Counted from the stretch's first letter, positions 44,521 through 57,072 are shown. The stretch: DNA of 64,000 nucleotides from Aphrocallistes beatrix (GCA_963281255.1 OY725488.1:2083986-2147985); one strand, 5' to 3'. Program-made: numbers and translations. The notes: generated by a model not told the origin, from the sequence alone.

Positions 44521-46119
44521 TTAATCAATAATAATAGTTACAAGAAACATTGCTTCTGATTCGGTCATCGGACACTTCTTCGCTCGGACATTTCGTCCAC
44601 TGAACATTAAGGACAATGTGTAGCGTCATTCTCGCCTCTGTTTCTCGGAAATTTTGCATTTTGCAAGAGTGCGCAGTTTACACAAGTATTATATGTACTT
44701 TCCCCGTTATCCTTGTTCTCAGAGCTTTCTAAATTTTTTCCACTGCATTATAAAAATTATTTATTCGTTTTTAATACATTCACTTTCACTAGACTGATAA
44801 ATAGTAACAAACTCCTGTTATTAGTTGCTGACTTCTATGCTAATCAGTTTTATTTGATTTAACTAAAATATTATTATATGTGACAAGCCCGGCAAACCCA
44901 AGTCCCTTTAACCTAAGACTACTGAAATGTACCATAGTGGTACTACTTTGTGGCTTCTTTCCCATTGAAAATGGCTGGAGACATCCGCGATATCACGACT
45001 TTTGGATAATGTAGTTTGAATATAGTTCCAAGGCACTTTAGATGAAACCATCTCTGCATTGGTCACGGGAGACCAGGAGGGATCTCTCTATCAGCATGCT
45101 ATCACGTTTAATATAACATCCTCTAGAGGGCAACTTTTAAAACTAACTATAGTTTTGTTAAATAAGGATGCAAACAATGCAATTTGTCTAAGATATTAAC
45201 ACTATTTGCATTGCACGCGATGTTGGAAATTGAGATTCAATGATTGCCATTTAGTACATAAACATTTTGTTCAAATTCAGATACAGGTACTGGCCAAGAA
45301 ATGTTTTGTGCTTGAGAATAGTATATTTCAATCTTTCAACATGAGGCGCTATCTCATTGAGTAAATGACTATTAGTAGCTATTAATATCGTTTAATTGAT
45401 CCCTACTCCATCATTTAGTATAGTTTTATACTTTCCTTTTTATGGTAAAGTGGGGCCATTTTTAAGCTGTATTATTTCCTTTTCTTTGATTGGAATATTG
45501 ACGATTATTTAACTTCGATTAACAATTTATCACTAAAAGTTTTGACATCTTATTTTCTGCTAAAATGCTCGAAATGTTAATGAGGCTACGATTAAGTTCG
45601 AAGATCTATGAAAAATCTTCACACCTAGCCGAGGTAGGTGACAAATTGTGCTGACCAATGAAATTCTTTTCTTTTATATTGCAAATACATTGTGAAAAAA
45701 ACAGTAGTGACTTTTGCATACAATCAAAAGGACTATTTGTGATTGAAATTCATTAGTTCATGTGAGAACCAATCAATTATCAGACTTTTATAATGCGATT
45801 CACACGATTCTATTTCATATAAATGATTGAATACAGTTATTTTGAGTATATAATTTGACTGTTAAAAGTTATTCTATGATCGAATTGATATATCATAGCA
45901 TATAACACGCTTTAACTGTTGTTAACGACATGGACTGAAATTGGTTGATTATTCAAGTATAATCATATTTAGTAATGTGAACTTTGTGGATTCAAATTAA
46001 CCTTACATTCAGGCTTAGTTGACTTTATGCGAAGTTCATTCTATTTATCACGAACCAAGACAAATGGCAAATTCAGCATGCTTAGTAGAGAACAAGAAGC
46101 GACGTATTGTTTTGTAATA
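44521..46119. other. No recognisable gene
   Basis: 1.6 kb of intron sequence with no frame over 60 codons and no motif or repeat that I can name. Confidence 0.45.
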
Positions 46120-46360
46120 TCCCCAAGCGCCTACTGGGTAACTCTGCGGACACATGGTGTCCGCAAGCCGAGCAGCGCAAGCAAGTGAAGTGCGCTTGTA
46201 TCACATATAATGACTGAGTTATCCCGAAATACTGAAATTTCTAATTTTACAAAAAGGTGACAATGACATTATAAATCTGTGATGTCTCAGATTCTCGTCC
46301 GAGACTCGAACTTGTCCAAGTCACTGGCAAAAGACTCTCGTGTGCCAAAAATCAGCTTTT
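46120..46360 (-). repeat. Family A copy 13, rearranged
   Basis: A forward G end (GCGGACACATGGTGTCCGC ... GTGAAGTGCGCTTG, 46146-46198) is joined directly to the reversed inner half of the body (TCACATATAATGACTGAG ... CCAAAAATCAGC). The join falls at the same internal site as the insertion at 50523. Confidence 0.8.
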
Positions 46361-46984
46361 AAATATAAACACCAATGCTAGACAAGGTCTAATATTAAGG
46401 TAAAGGATACAGTTGTCAAATCAACGTATTTGCTAAAACAAAATAATCCAAAAATAGATTTTAAACTGAAATTGTGCAAGATAAATGAAAGCCTTATGAA
46501 TACAGCATTGCAATCAAGTTCTACAAAATGAAATTTCCCAATTAAAATTGAATCGACCATAAAACTAAAGAACTATCTGATGGTAGCGAAGTGAAAGTAT
46601 ATTATATGAATATTTTGTATAACATATTCACAGTTGTTCAAAAATGTTTCAAATTTGGAATGTAATATTCGTGATCATAATGAGAGAGATGTAGAGTAGA
46701 GTAGAGTTCCAATAAGCGAAGGTTGTGCGTTTCTACATTCTCCAATGTATCACACACGTTATTCAGCGCGGATCTTCATTCCTGGATTTTAAGGTCAAGA
46801 TAATACTGTTCTGGTTTACAATTGTGGCGAGGACCCCATCCAAGTTTCTTTGGAGCTATTGATCTTGTAGATTAGGGTCCTCAAAGGTGGTATAATCCAT
46901 CAATGCCACGGAATTGGATAGTGAGATAGAAATAATTGAATGTGTAGAAAATTGGGCAAACAAAGCCCAAGATGGCCGTCGGTC
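46361..46984. other. No recognisable gene
   Basis: AT-rich intron sequence. Nothing recognised. Confidence 0.4.
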
Positions 46985-47189
46985 CAGGGGTTTATCTAGG
47001 TGCTCGGTCGGCACTTATAGGTGCCAGCCTGGTATCGTCCGAGGAGCTAAGGTGCTTGCAGTGTGATTCGATTTTGGTACCGGGTTGCTATCACCCCTGG
47101 AATTACAGGATAAATCACTGTTTGGGCGCCAGATAACTTTTATCACCTACAAAAAAGTGCCGGATTGGAAAATCCTAGATAAACCCATG
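46985..47189. mobile_element. 205-bp hAT-type MITE
   Basis: Ends CAGGGGTTTATCTAGG and CCTAGATAAACCCATG. CGTCGGTC occurs directly on both sides (46977-46984 and 47190-47197), an 8-base TSD as made by hAT enzymes. No coding. Confidence 0.9.
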
Positions 47190-47197
47190 CGTCGGTC

Positions 47198-48683
47198 GTA
47201 TATTGAAATAAAATAAGGCATAAATATGAGTAAGAGGTTGATTTGACTAGATCCATCCCATGGCTAAAAAAAGCTTTAAAATGCACTATATCAATTAACA
47301 CGTACTTTGCGAGGTGTTTTGTAGCGTCATTTCCGGTTTAAGCCATTTTGGGCGGGGAAGCCATACAAGTTCGGGGTTTGACTATAAATAGAAAAAACAC
47401 CAAGCCAACCGCAGGTTAATGATTATTAAAAAATTTCATGATCAAGATCTATTGATTTATTAGGGAGTAAATGGAAGTTTGATCAATGGCAAAAAAACCA
47501 TATCTTTTAGAAAACACCCAAGGGGATGGAAGTGTGCTTCCAAATTCCAAGGCATAATGACGCTGCCAAATTTGAAATTAGGTATAATATAATATCTGAC
47601 TCATTATCTACCTTCTATTAAAATTTCAAGCCGATATCTCTTAAACTGTGGCCTGTTGAGTGACAATGATCCAATATAGTATGGATAACAAGAGCACTAA
47701 AAATATCGCCGATTTCTTAAACTCTCATTTTACCATTTACATTATTAGACTGGATCAAAATGTGATATATCAATCTAGAAGGATGCAAAAAAAGTCTAGT
47801 AGAATTTAAGAGCTAACGAAAACCACTATCCGGCATCAGCTTAACCTGCTCGTACCTTACTCATCTAAATAAAATCATCGTCTATTGGAGGAGGTTTACA
47901 AATAAACCGGAGATAAATTCAGTATACCAAATAAAGAATTGAATCCCAACAATCAAATTTTGTTGTCACAGCTCCATAGCTTCTTGACCACTGCATTGTT
48001 GAGCAAACATTCATCTCCTTAAATTATAAAACACAGTGCACATAACACATAGCAATGAAAAATGAAAGTGGTGTGATATAATAATGAATGGGCTAGGAAA
48101 TCATAGATTAGATGCTAATAAATAATAAATGAGTTTTTTGCAATTCTGTTTTTATACTTTTTGTACGTTTGAATTTTTTGTAAATAGAGGTATTTAACAG
48201 TGCGCCTCGCCCCGGTTTGGAAAATTCCTATGACCGCCCCTGACTTCAAGGCACTGAACAGGCCATGTATCCTCCTCCTAGAGTCACAAATGCTTTTCGA
48301 GGCAGTATGGGATGTTTTAATTTATAATCTTAAAAAAGCTAAAATCATCTATTCCAACTGTGAACTCATTTTATTTCAATGCCCGGATTGACTGAACAAT
48401 TGGCAAGTCATAGAGATATGAAAATTGGAATGTTGGCGTCAAATGATATGACAACGATTAAGTTTTAAGATCTGAGCGAAATTTTTACACTTCTGCAAAA
48501 AATGGAAATCAATTTTTCATATCTTTTCTATACAATAGGTATATATTACTGCACTATGACAAAAGAAATTATTGTACGACACTACAATAGCTTGTTATTG
48601 TTATTAATATTTTAAAGCCACAACTTATGTTTGATATCTTAAATGTATTGTAGTGTATAGCAATAAAAAAGGTTATGTGCATA
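47198..48683. other. No recognisable gene
   Basis: Intron sequence without named repeats. The 63-codon frame at 48200-48391 has no known motif. Confidence 0.4.
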
Positions 48684-48856
48684 CAGTGGAATTCGCTTAT
48701 TAGCAACTCTCTTATTAGCAATATTGCTCTATTAGCAACCAAGTTTCAGGTTCCAGGTGAAGATTTTGTGTTAATTATGTTCCCTTATTAGCAACTTCGC
48801 GTATTAGCAACCATTTTATGAGCAAAACTCGAAATGCTAATAAGCGAATTCCACTG
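48684..48856. mobile_element. 173-bp TA-flanked MITE
   Basis: Ends CAGTGGAATTCGCTTATTAG and CTAATAAGCGAATTCCACTG, both flanked by TA. Internal CTTATTAGCAAC units repeat three or four times. Type: Tc1/mariner or pogo MITE. Confidence 0.9.
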
Positions 48857-48870
48857 TATTTTCCAACTTT

Positions 48871-49372
48871 AATTGATTGAAGAAACTGCCATGCACAGAA
48901 AGCTGATTTTTGGCATGTAGGAGTCTTTTTGCTATGGCTCCACTAAGTTCTGACCTCAGACCAAAACATCGATCCATCATGGAATTATAACGTCATTCTT
49001 ACCTTTTTTATAATTAGAAATTTCAGTTTTTCGACTATAACTCAGCCATTTTCGATAGAAGTCTAAAATTTTAATAGAATATGTATATTAATATATCTCC
49101 GATACGATTAAACTGTCATCACAAAATGATTACTCATTACTGTAGTATGACGCCATCATTACGCATCAAAAATTGAAAATTAAAATTTTATTATTTTCAG
49201 TGTTAATTCGATTATAGCAGTAAGACAGACGTATTTACTGAAGTTATCTATCCTATAATTAATGATTGCGAGCCTAGCCTGTCGGACACAACGTGCTTTA
49301 AAGCCGCGCAACAAATGTAGCAGAAAAGCGCTTGTATATATATAAATTTTAATCGCGTTTTAATAATATGGA
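48871..49372 (+). repeat. Family A copy 14, diverged, with terminal motif after the G end
   Basis: AATTGATTGAAGAAACTGCC to AAAAGCGCTTGTATATATAT, then TTTTAATCGCGTTTTAATAA and TATGGA. The hairpins of the G end are eroded. A second case of the terminal motif beyond the G end. Confidence 0.8.
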
Positions 49373-49374
49373 TA

Positions 49375-49661
49375 TAGGATCAACCTCTGTCATTTTGTGT
49401 CACTAATCGCCATCATATATAATGGCTGTGACTCGGGACAAGTAACATAAAGTATCAAAGGTAGATATCTATAATTTTAGGAGTTACTAATTGAGTTGAG
49501 GATCTCAATTATGAGTAATTAGAATGTGTAGATTAGGAATTAGAAAAAAAAAATAGAGTATTTCTAACAGTTTGAGTACATATTCCTTTATGTACAGATC
49601 CACTTTAATACTATTTGTATGGAGGTTTCTGTGGTGGTCGAATACTTTTGTCCGGGCACTG
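49375..49661. repeat. Family C MITE, right part
   Basis: CATTTTGTGTCACTAATCGCC (centre), then the arm and the right end CGAATACTTTTGTCCGGGCA plus CTG, followed by TATATG and a family A G end. Confidence 0.65.
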
Positions 49662-49668
49662 TATATGT

Positions 49669-49977
49669 ACAAGCGCGCTTCGCTTGCTTGCGCTGCGCGG
49701 CTGGCGGACACTTTGTGTCCGCCAGAGGCTCCCTTCGGTCGCCTGGGGTGACATTGGTTAATTATAAGAGAGATTTCATCCCTAAATACGCCTGTACTAC
49801 TATTATAATCTATATCGCACGAGAAATCGCCAAATTTATCAAATTGTAAAATTTTTGATGAGTAATGATGACGTCATAACAAAGTGATGAGTCATCATTT
49901 TTTGATGATAGTTGCATCATATTGAGATATGTTAGTATACAGATTCTATTAAAATTTCAGCCTTCTATCTCCTATAA
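49669..49977 (-). repeat. Family A host copy, first part
   Basis: ACAAGCGCGCTTCGCTTGC through CCTTCTATCTCCTATAA. Continues at 50523-50717 after the nested insertion. Confidence 0.9.
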
Positions 49978-50522
49978 TTAAAACTCGATTAATGTTTGTG
50001 TATATTTGTGTATATATATATATATATCTGTGACGAATTGATTGAAGAAACTGCCAGGCGTAGAAAGCTGATTTTTGGCATGTGGGAGTATTTTGGCTAT
50101 GGCTCCAGTAAGTTCTGAGCTCAGACGAAAAGGTCGACTAATCATGAAATTATGACGTCATTGTCTCATTTTTAAAAGTTAAGCAACACAGTTATTCGGG
50201 CATAACTCAGCCATTATAGGATATGGAAGGCTGAAATTTTAATAGAATTTGTATCCTAACACGTCTCACATATGATGCAGCTATCATCAAAAAATGATAA
50301 CTCATCACTTTGCTATGACGTCATCATTACTCATCAAAATTTTAAAAATTGACAAATTTGGTGTTTTTTCGAGTGATATCGATTCTAAAACTAAGATGAA
50401 GATATTTAGAGATGATATATCCCGTTTAATTAACCAATGTCACCTCCAGGCGACCGAAGGGAGCCTCCGGCGGACACGCAGTGTCCGCCAGCCGCGCAGC
50501 GCAAGCAAGCGAAGCGCGCTTG
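49978..50522 (+). mobile_element. Family A copy inserted into family A, with TSD
   Basis: A 545-bp copy in the opposite orientation, starting TTAAAACTCGATTAATG and ending AAGCGAAGCGCGCTTG. TCTCCTATAA stands directly before (49968-49977) and after (50523-50532). In undisturbed copies that sequence occurs once, so it is a 10-base duplication made at insertion. This fixes both ends of the mobile unit. Confidence 0.85.
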
Positions 50523-50715
50523 TCTCCTATAAAGGCTGAGTTATGCTCGAATAACTGTATTGCTTAACTTTTAAAAATGTGACAATGACGTCATAATTTC
50601 ATGATGAGTAACCTTTTCGTCTGAGCTCAGAACTTAGTGGAGCCATAGCCAAAAAACCCCCAAATGCCAAAAATCAGCTTTCTGGGCCTGACAGTTTCTT
50701 CAATCAATTCGTTAC

Positions 50716-50717
<2 letters not shown>
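50523..50717 (-). repeat. Family A host copy, second part
   Basis: TCTCCTATAAAGGCTGAG through CAATCAATTCGTTACAG; completes 49669-49977. Confidence 0.9.
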
Positions 50718-50747
<30 letters not shown>

Positions 50748-50750
<3 letters not shown>

Positions 50751-51291
50751 AGCGCGCTTCGCGCTTGCTTGCGCTGCGCGGCTGGCGAATAGTTCGTGTC
50801 CGCCGGAGGCTCCCTTCGGTCGCCTGGAGTCACATTGGTTAATTATAAGGGAGATAACATTTCTAAATATGTCTGTTCTACTGTGCTAATCGATATCACT
50901 CGAAAAATCACCAAATTTGTCAATTTTAAAATTTTTGATGCGTAATGATGACGTCATTACAAAGTGATGAGTCATCATTTTTTGTTGAAAGTCGCATCAT
51001 ATGTGAGGTATGTTAGTATACAGATTCTTTTAAAATTTCAGCCTTCTATCTCCTATAATGGCTGAGTTATGCCCGAATAACTGTGTTGCTTAACTTTTAA
51101 AAATGTGACAATGACGTCATAATTCCATGATGAGTCGACATTTTGCTCTGAACTCAGAACTTACTGGAGCCATAGCCAAAAGACTCCCTCATGCCAAAAA
51201 TCAGCCTTCTGCGCCCGGCAGTTTCTTCAATCAATTCGTTGCAGAGATATATATATATACATACACAATAATCGAGTTTTAATAGTAAGGA
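50748..51291 (-). repeat. Family A copy 17, complete
   Basis: Preceded by (TA)n. ACAAGCGCGCTTCGCGCTTGC at the G end has a small duplication. Complete body, (TA)n, terminal motif to AATAGTAAGGA. Confidence 0.9.
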
Positions 51292-51989
51292 TATGTTGCA
51301 GTCAGAATGCGTTTCCAGTCGAAACGCGTTTCAACTAGTCGAAACGCGTTTTGACTGACTTTCTAGTCGAAACGCGTTTCGACTAGTCAAAATGCGTTTC
51401 CACTGGAAATAGAATATCATGGGTTATTTTTAACTTCAGTGTACTAATTTTAAGTGTTTGAAAGCCTTAAAATATCATGTTTTCATCACGATAACGATCT
51501 AATTTTAGGATTCAAATTGTATTTATTCATTAAAATGGTTATGCTCATTCCCAAACTTCGCAATCAATTCGTAATCGAAACATATAATAATGAAGAACAT
51601 AATGGTTATCAAAACTGGTCATATTCAATTATTTAGCAACTTTCAAGCGAAGACGGTTTCGGAATAGCAACAAAGACAGCTGAAGGGATTAGTTTGAGCT
51701 GTCTAAATACGTCAATTGGATGGGCAATACATTTAGGCATTTATTTCTTGAGGAGATAAATACAGAAAATTATAACAAAAGACGATACAATCGCAGTCAT
51801 GATATCCCCTCGGGAAAAATTCAACAATTCCATTGAATCATATCAGTCTGTCCTCAGTTCAGCTCAGATTACAGATATCATTTGCATTTATTCTGGGCCT
51901 CTAAGAGCTAATCGGAGCTAATCGCCAAAGGTACTACAATATTAGGAAAAATATGTAGTAAAACAGTCACAATCTGTAAAATTCCTATA

Positions 51990-52327
51990 TAGTCGAGTGC
52001 TAAACTCACAGGATCTATTGAGAGTCGTATCCAAAGAATCGCTCTTCGAAATGCTGTCCACACTGAGGGAGAAAGGCACCTTGGAAGAGACCGGATGTCA
52101 GTAGTGCTTAAACAGAAGTATTCCGGAATTTCCAAAGAAGTGGTCCAATTATTTATCAAATCATGTAGTGAGTGCGAACTTCAGAAATGTAAAAGGAAAC
52201 TGAAATATACGGTCACAAAACCAATACGTGTTTAGATATTGCTTCGAGGGGCCAAATTGACTTAATCGACCTGCAAAATACCCCAGAAATTAACAGACCA
52301 TACAACTTCTTAATGGCATACTTTATA
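51990..52327 (+). pseudogene. Integrase (KRBA2/Ginger-like), zinc finger and start of the core
   Basis: Reads ESRIQRIALRNAVHTEGERH, LGRDRMSVVLKQKYSGISKE and VVQLFIKSCSECELQKCKRK: an H-x5-H ... C-x2-C integrase zinc finger with the typical G-R-D-R-M. It continues KYTVTKPIRV, a stop and a frameshift (near 52232), then ASRGQIDLIDLQNTPEINRP, which carries the first catalytic Asp of the integrase core in the S-R-x-Q-x-D-L-I-D context of KRBA2-like proteins. The remainder of the core is lost after FLMAY. Family by motif; the exact lineage (Ginger1, Ginger2 or KRBA2-like) is open. Confidence 0.75.
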
Positions 52328-53345
52328 TTAAGCGAACTTGATTCAATACAAATCTTATTTTAAAAATGAAATTGGGACCAGGAGGTTAGTTCATAATAAA
52401 CGAATGTTCATATTAAGCAGCTTCATAATAAGCGATCCTGACTGTAGTCTGAAATAGCGATTATTGAATTGACATCAGTACGTGCCTAGAAAATGCAAAT
52501 ATGAACTACAATATTTAGGGGATAAATTTATTTATTTAGTCATCATTAGACTTAATTAGGGGTGGTACGAAGATGGACTAGGGTAGGCTGTTTTGAGAAG
52601 GCTTAATATGGATCGATTATCTAGACGAATATTCGGTTATACATTTATCATTTGACCTATTTTTGGACAATATATCGCTGAGAACAATTAACAAGTTAAC
52701 AGTGTCAATTTAATTGTTGTTAAGGAATATTGGAATACTAGATGGATAAAATGGTAATCATCTTGAATTCATCAAGACCACGGAAATTACAGGTTGCTCT
52801 TATTGCGTTTCTTCTCAACTGTCTGCATACGCGCATGAACTCAATGCTTTCAGACTAATTGCATGATTCCGATACTCCTCAAATATTAATCATGTAGGGA
52901 CATAATCCCTAGTCTTTTGGAGCGGGGAATTGCATATATTTATCTTGGTTCGTGAAAAGAACATAATATGGTCACTGTTTGTTGGAAACTTGCTTCAGCT
53001 GCCCTGTCCGCATCTAAATTTGTACTGCATTTAATGTCAAATTTGTTTTTATTGCATCACCTTTTCATTCCTTTACATTGTACTTAAATTGTAAAATACA
53101 GATAATTTCTACTAGAACAATGTCTAAACTTTGGTTGCTCATACAAAACATAAGATTAAGGATTGTGTTTCTATATGGAGGAAATGTAAATTTTCACCAT
53201 CCATATTAATAAGGTTTTGAGATATGTTGCTAGCTAAGTCTCTATTTCTCTTGAAAATTCCGAAAAGAATTTAATAGCAAAAATGAACGGAACAGGAGTA
53301 AAAGTTTCTACTACTGAAATTTTCTTCCACCTTTAAGTGCCACCT

Positions 53346-53741
53346 CAGAGTTGCACGCGGGCCGACTTTTCTTATCGGCCCGCGGGCCGTGCGGGCCGAA
53401 TATAATAGTTTGCGGGCTCCGCGGGCCGGAAATATTGGCAGGGCTCCCCGCGATGACAACCGAGACGATATTTTTAACTGTCACGAGGTACCAATTAAGG
53501 AATACTTACGTAAATGGAACTTTGTTAATTTCCACTTATTTGTGTTAGCAGAAACTCACTCCCATAAAAGGATTCCCTAAGTGTCTCTCTATAGTTAGTA
53601 ACTTACAAAGTTGCCCAAAAATATTTATGCGGGCTTTTTGCGGGGCGAATAATTTAGTTGCGGGCCGAAAATTTAGCAGCGGGCCGGGTTAACTTAAAAT
53701 TGTGGGCCGCGGTTACAAATTTCGGCCCGCGTGCAACTCTG
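53346..53741. mobile_element. 396-bp GC-rich hAT-type MITE
   Basis: Ends CAGAGTTGCACGCGGGCCGA and TCGGCCCGCGTGCAACTCTG, perfectly inverted for 20 bases. TGCCACCT stands directly on both sides (53338-53345 and 53742-53749), an 8-base TSD. Many GCGGGCC units. Inserted within the Ginger-like element. Confidence 0.92.
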
Positions 53742-54888
53742 TGCCACCTTGCCATAACTGACCCTAAATCGAAATATTGAACCTTTCTGTTGGATCTTAA
53801 CTATTCAACGCATTTAAGAATGTATCTATTTCATTCATTAACGATGTTAAATTGTACTAGTACGCTTGTATATCATAGGATGTCAGTTTCAATATTTTTG
53901 CAAGGTAATTGATATAATTAAATAATGAGATTATGATAATGAAATGCTGTCCGTGTCCTCACAAGAGATATTTGAGGAGCGGAAACAGGTTTACTACTAA
54001 CAGTAGTGGTCTTACTATACTACTAAGGCCGTAGGCATCAGGTTTCAAGTGGTCCGGTTGGGACAAAAGGTGGTCCAGTTGAAACCAGTCCGGCTGTACC
54101 AAATGATGCTTTTGGCATAAAATTCTTCAAAAGTGGTCAGATTGAATCGGACCTACAGTATCGGTGGCTACGGTCATGACTAGTCTACAACTAACCTCTC
54201 GCTTCTGGCAATCAATAACAATTCCATGTTCATCTTGAGTCTCGGTTATAAAAAAATATTCATCCACATGCCATTTATAAATTTAAAAAAAGGGTTTGAA
54301 ATGTCAAATAAAATACTTATTTATCACCTGCTTTCTTTATTAAACTGAAGTATTTATTGATTAATTGCTCAGTGTTTCCTAAAAAGCCTATATTTATCAT
54401 CATGGGTGGGAGTGATTGTGGTAAATTACTCTAGTTCCATATATGGATTCTGATTAATTAAGAAATCGAAATACATAGGAAGAATGTAGATTAAGTGATT
54501 ATATTCTTTAATATTATTCTTCAAATATAACATTTATAAACACATACTGTTATCAATTCTCACAAATTACCTGAACACAGTGAATGGGCAAAAAAATATG
54601 TGGTGAAACAATAAGGAAAATATTAATCATCTACCATGTAAGATATATTCAACAGATATGTGAACAAGGAACTAAATTCTGGTAATTTAAATATAAAGTC
54701 ACAATTTTAATTAAAATTAGTACACTGAAGTTAAAAATAACCCATGATATTCTATTTCCAGTGGAAACGCATTTTGACTAGTCGAAACGCGTTTCGACTA
54801 GAAAGTCAGTCGAAACGCGTTTCGACTAGAAAGTCAGTCAAAACACGTTTCGACTGAAACGCATTCTGACTGCAACATATACACAAAC

Positions 54889-54915
54889 ATTAATCGAGTT
54901 TCTAATAGTAATGAT
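54889..54915 (-). repeat. Solo family A terminal motif
   Basis: CATTAATCGAGTTTCTAATAG then TAATGATGG, just right of the Ginger-like element. A motif in the same orientation is at its left flank. Confidence 0.75.
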
Positions 54916-56688
54916 GGCTATTTCGTATCATTTTTGAGTTCATACTACCATCTTATTTATAGCTATTTCATATACAGTCGAAGCTTTGTAGAACTACCAC
55001 CCATTGGACTGGATAAAATGACCAGAATATACAATGTCATATTGTTGCGATATGATTCAATGACAATCTAAAAATGTACTCGATATCAGTGATGTGTATT
55101 ACTACTTATTTTACTGCTTATGTTAATTCTAGGAACTAGATCATCGTTCGCAATCCCGATCGTAATTAATACATGTACGTCATTATAAACATTATGTGGC
55201 CATTATGATAGTTTTAAGGTCCTAAAGCGACTCAAAGGGGTGATCTCTAGCATCGTTGAGCAGGCACCCATTGCAAAGGTTCGATAGTATAAGAAATCTG
55301 ACGGGACTGTTCCTAGATGGCTGATGGTACAGGAGACGGTTTAATAAAGGTGGCTGCAAGAGCAGGTCCGGATGTAATTTATTATTTAAAACGTGTACTG
55401 TGGCACAGGCGGAGCACATCCTATTTTAGGTGAAGCAAACTTTTCTAAATGTATTTTTTGATAGCTGTTGTCTTTTTTAAGGAGGATTTGTGTTAGTTTT
55501 AATTTCTAAAAGGTCCTTGAGAAATTTGACTATGAAATAACAAGACATATTTGAAAAATTGGTTTTATTGGTAAATCGAGGCTACTTTGTATATATGCAT
55601 CAATATATTTTAAATATGCATTCAAATTTAACCATATTAAATTTAACCATTCAAATTTAAATTTAAAAATATGAAATTATATTATTGCTTAATAAGAAGT
55701 AATATATTTGCTATCAAATAGAGTCAAATTTGAATGCTTTTACTCTTGGTAGTGTGAATACGCAATCAAGTCGTGACCGATGATCTGTAGATATTTCTGT
55801 AGCTTAGAATGATGTATTTAGAAAGACAGTCTTTCCCTGTATTTATATCCTTTTATTAATAAATCAACTTTTGATATAATTGAAATATTGAGTCTTGGAG
55901 GATCTGTAAGGTGATAATATGTGGATTTGATCTTGTTGTTTTTAGGATCATTCAGTCAAATGTCTATATACTCGAATCGAATTACGGATGTTTCGTCACT
56001 GGATTATCTTTGAATTTGAATTAAATTATTGATAAGTCTTTATGATAGGATATTTTTCTGACTTGCATTTTATCTCATTTATTACACATAAATATAATCC
56101 CCAAAATCTCAATTTCAATCTCCCAATCATTCTAACAAATACTAAATGACAATCACCCACCCCTCACGAAATGTCACTTTTGCTTGTCATTTGATATGAC
56201 TTCAAACCGAAAATACCAACTTTCTCGTTCTTTTACTTTAGTTACTCATTCTCACTCTCCTATTAATTCTATTCAGCTTTAGAATAAATTAAGGTTTCCA
56301 AACATTTTGTAATCAATAATTCCATTCGAAGTGATATCAACGAAACATCCAAGCAACGAAATATCCGGCAACGAGAAATCCCTCAAATACTCTATTCTAC
56401 TTTTTTATCACATTTACTTGTGATAAGAATATATCATAGTCTGCTCATGTAATTTTTAATGGAACCACTACTAGGGATACGATATTTACCATCAATTCTT
56501 GCAATAATGTTATAGCTTGGAATTAGAGATTCATCAGATTCGATTATCATCGTTTTTGCTATAGCAAAATATTGAACTGGTAAATTTGATCGCAAACTAT
56601 ATATTTCGAAACTATGGTGTAGCTAGACTATTTAAATCACTTGGGCACAGGTACATGCACCTTAAATTTATTATCTAGTTAATCATTC
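54916..56688. other. No recognisable gene
   Basis: 1.8 kb of AT-rich intron with only short chance frames. An ATTTAAATTT-rich patch lies at 55620-55665. Confidence 0.45.
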
Positions 56689-56880
56689 ACAAGCGGGCTT
56701 CGCTTGCTTCCGCTACGTGGCTAGCGGAAACTTTGTGTCCGCTATAGGCGCCCCTTCGACAGCTGGCCTCACATTGCTTAATTCTAAGGTAGATACCATC
56801 TCTGAATACGTCGGTCTTGGTATAATCGAAATCATTCGAAAATCGTTTTGATGCGTAGTGATGACCTCAGAACTCGGATT
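56689..56880 (-). repeat. Family A copy 18, G end only
   Basis: ACAAGCGGGCTTCGCTTGC, GCGGAAACTTTGTGTCCGC, TTAATTCTAAGGTAGATA, fading at GATGACCTCAGAAC. Confidence 0.8.
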
Positions 56881-57072
56881 AGACGTACCCCTCCGGGAAG
56901 GAATTATTAGTACGCACTATCCGTATGTACGTACTAGCCGATTTTGGACTACATTTAAATATATATTATATTGATTGATTATTTTCAGTTTAATGAGTGC
57001 ATACTAAACCTAAGAACGTATTATCCGAGTAGGTGCAAACCGAGTAATACTGTACATATATATATATATATA

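Larger units (their letters stand above)
51294..54877 (+). mobile_element. Ginger-like integrase DNA transposon (3.6 kb)
   Basis: Inverted ends of about 160 bp (51294-51452 and 54713-54877), starting TGTTGCAGTCAGAATGCG and ending with its inverse. The arms are filled with palindromic AGTCGAAACGCGTTTCGACT units. TGT...ACA termini with an integrase-type transposase are the hallmark of Ginger elements. Flanks are GATA and TATA, possibly a mutated 4-base TSD. Inside are an eroded integrase gene and a hAT MITE; the rest of the interior (52330-53345 and 53750-54710) shows nothing recognised. Confidence 0.7.
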
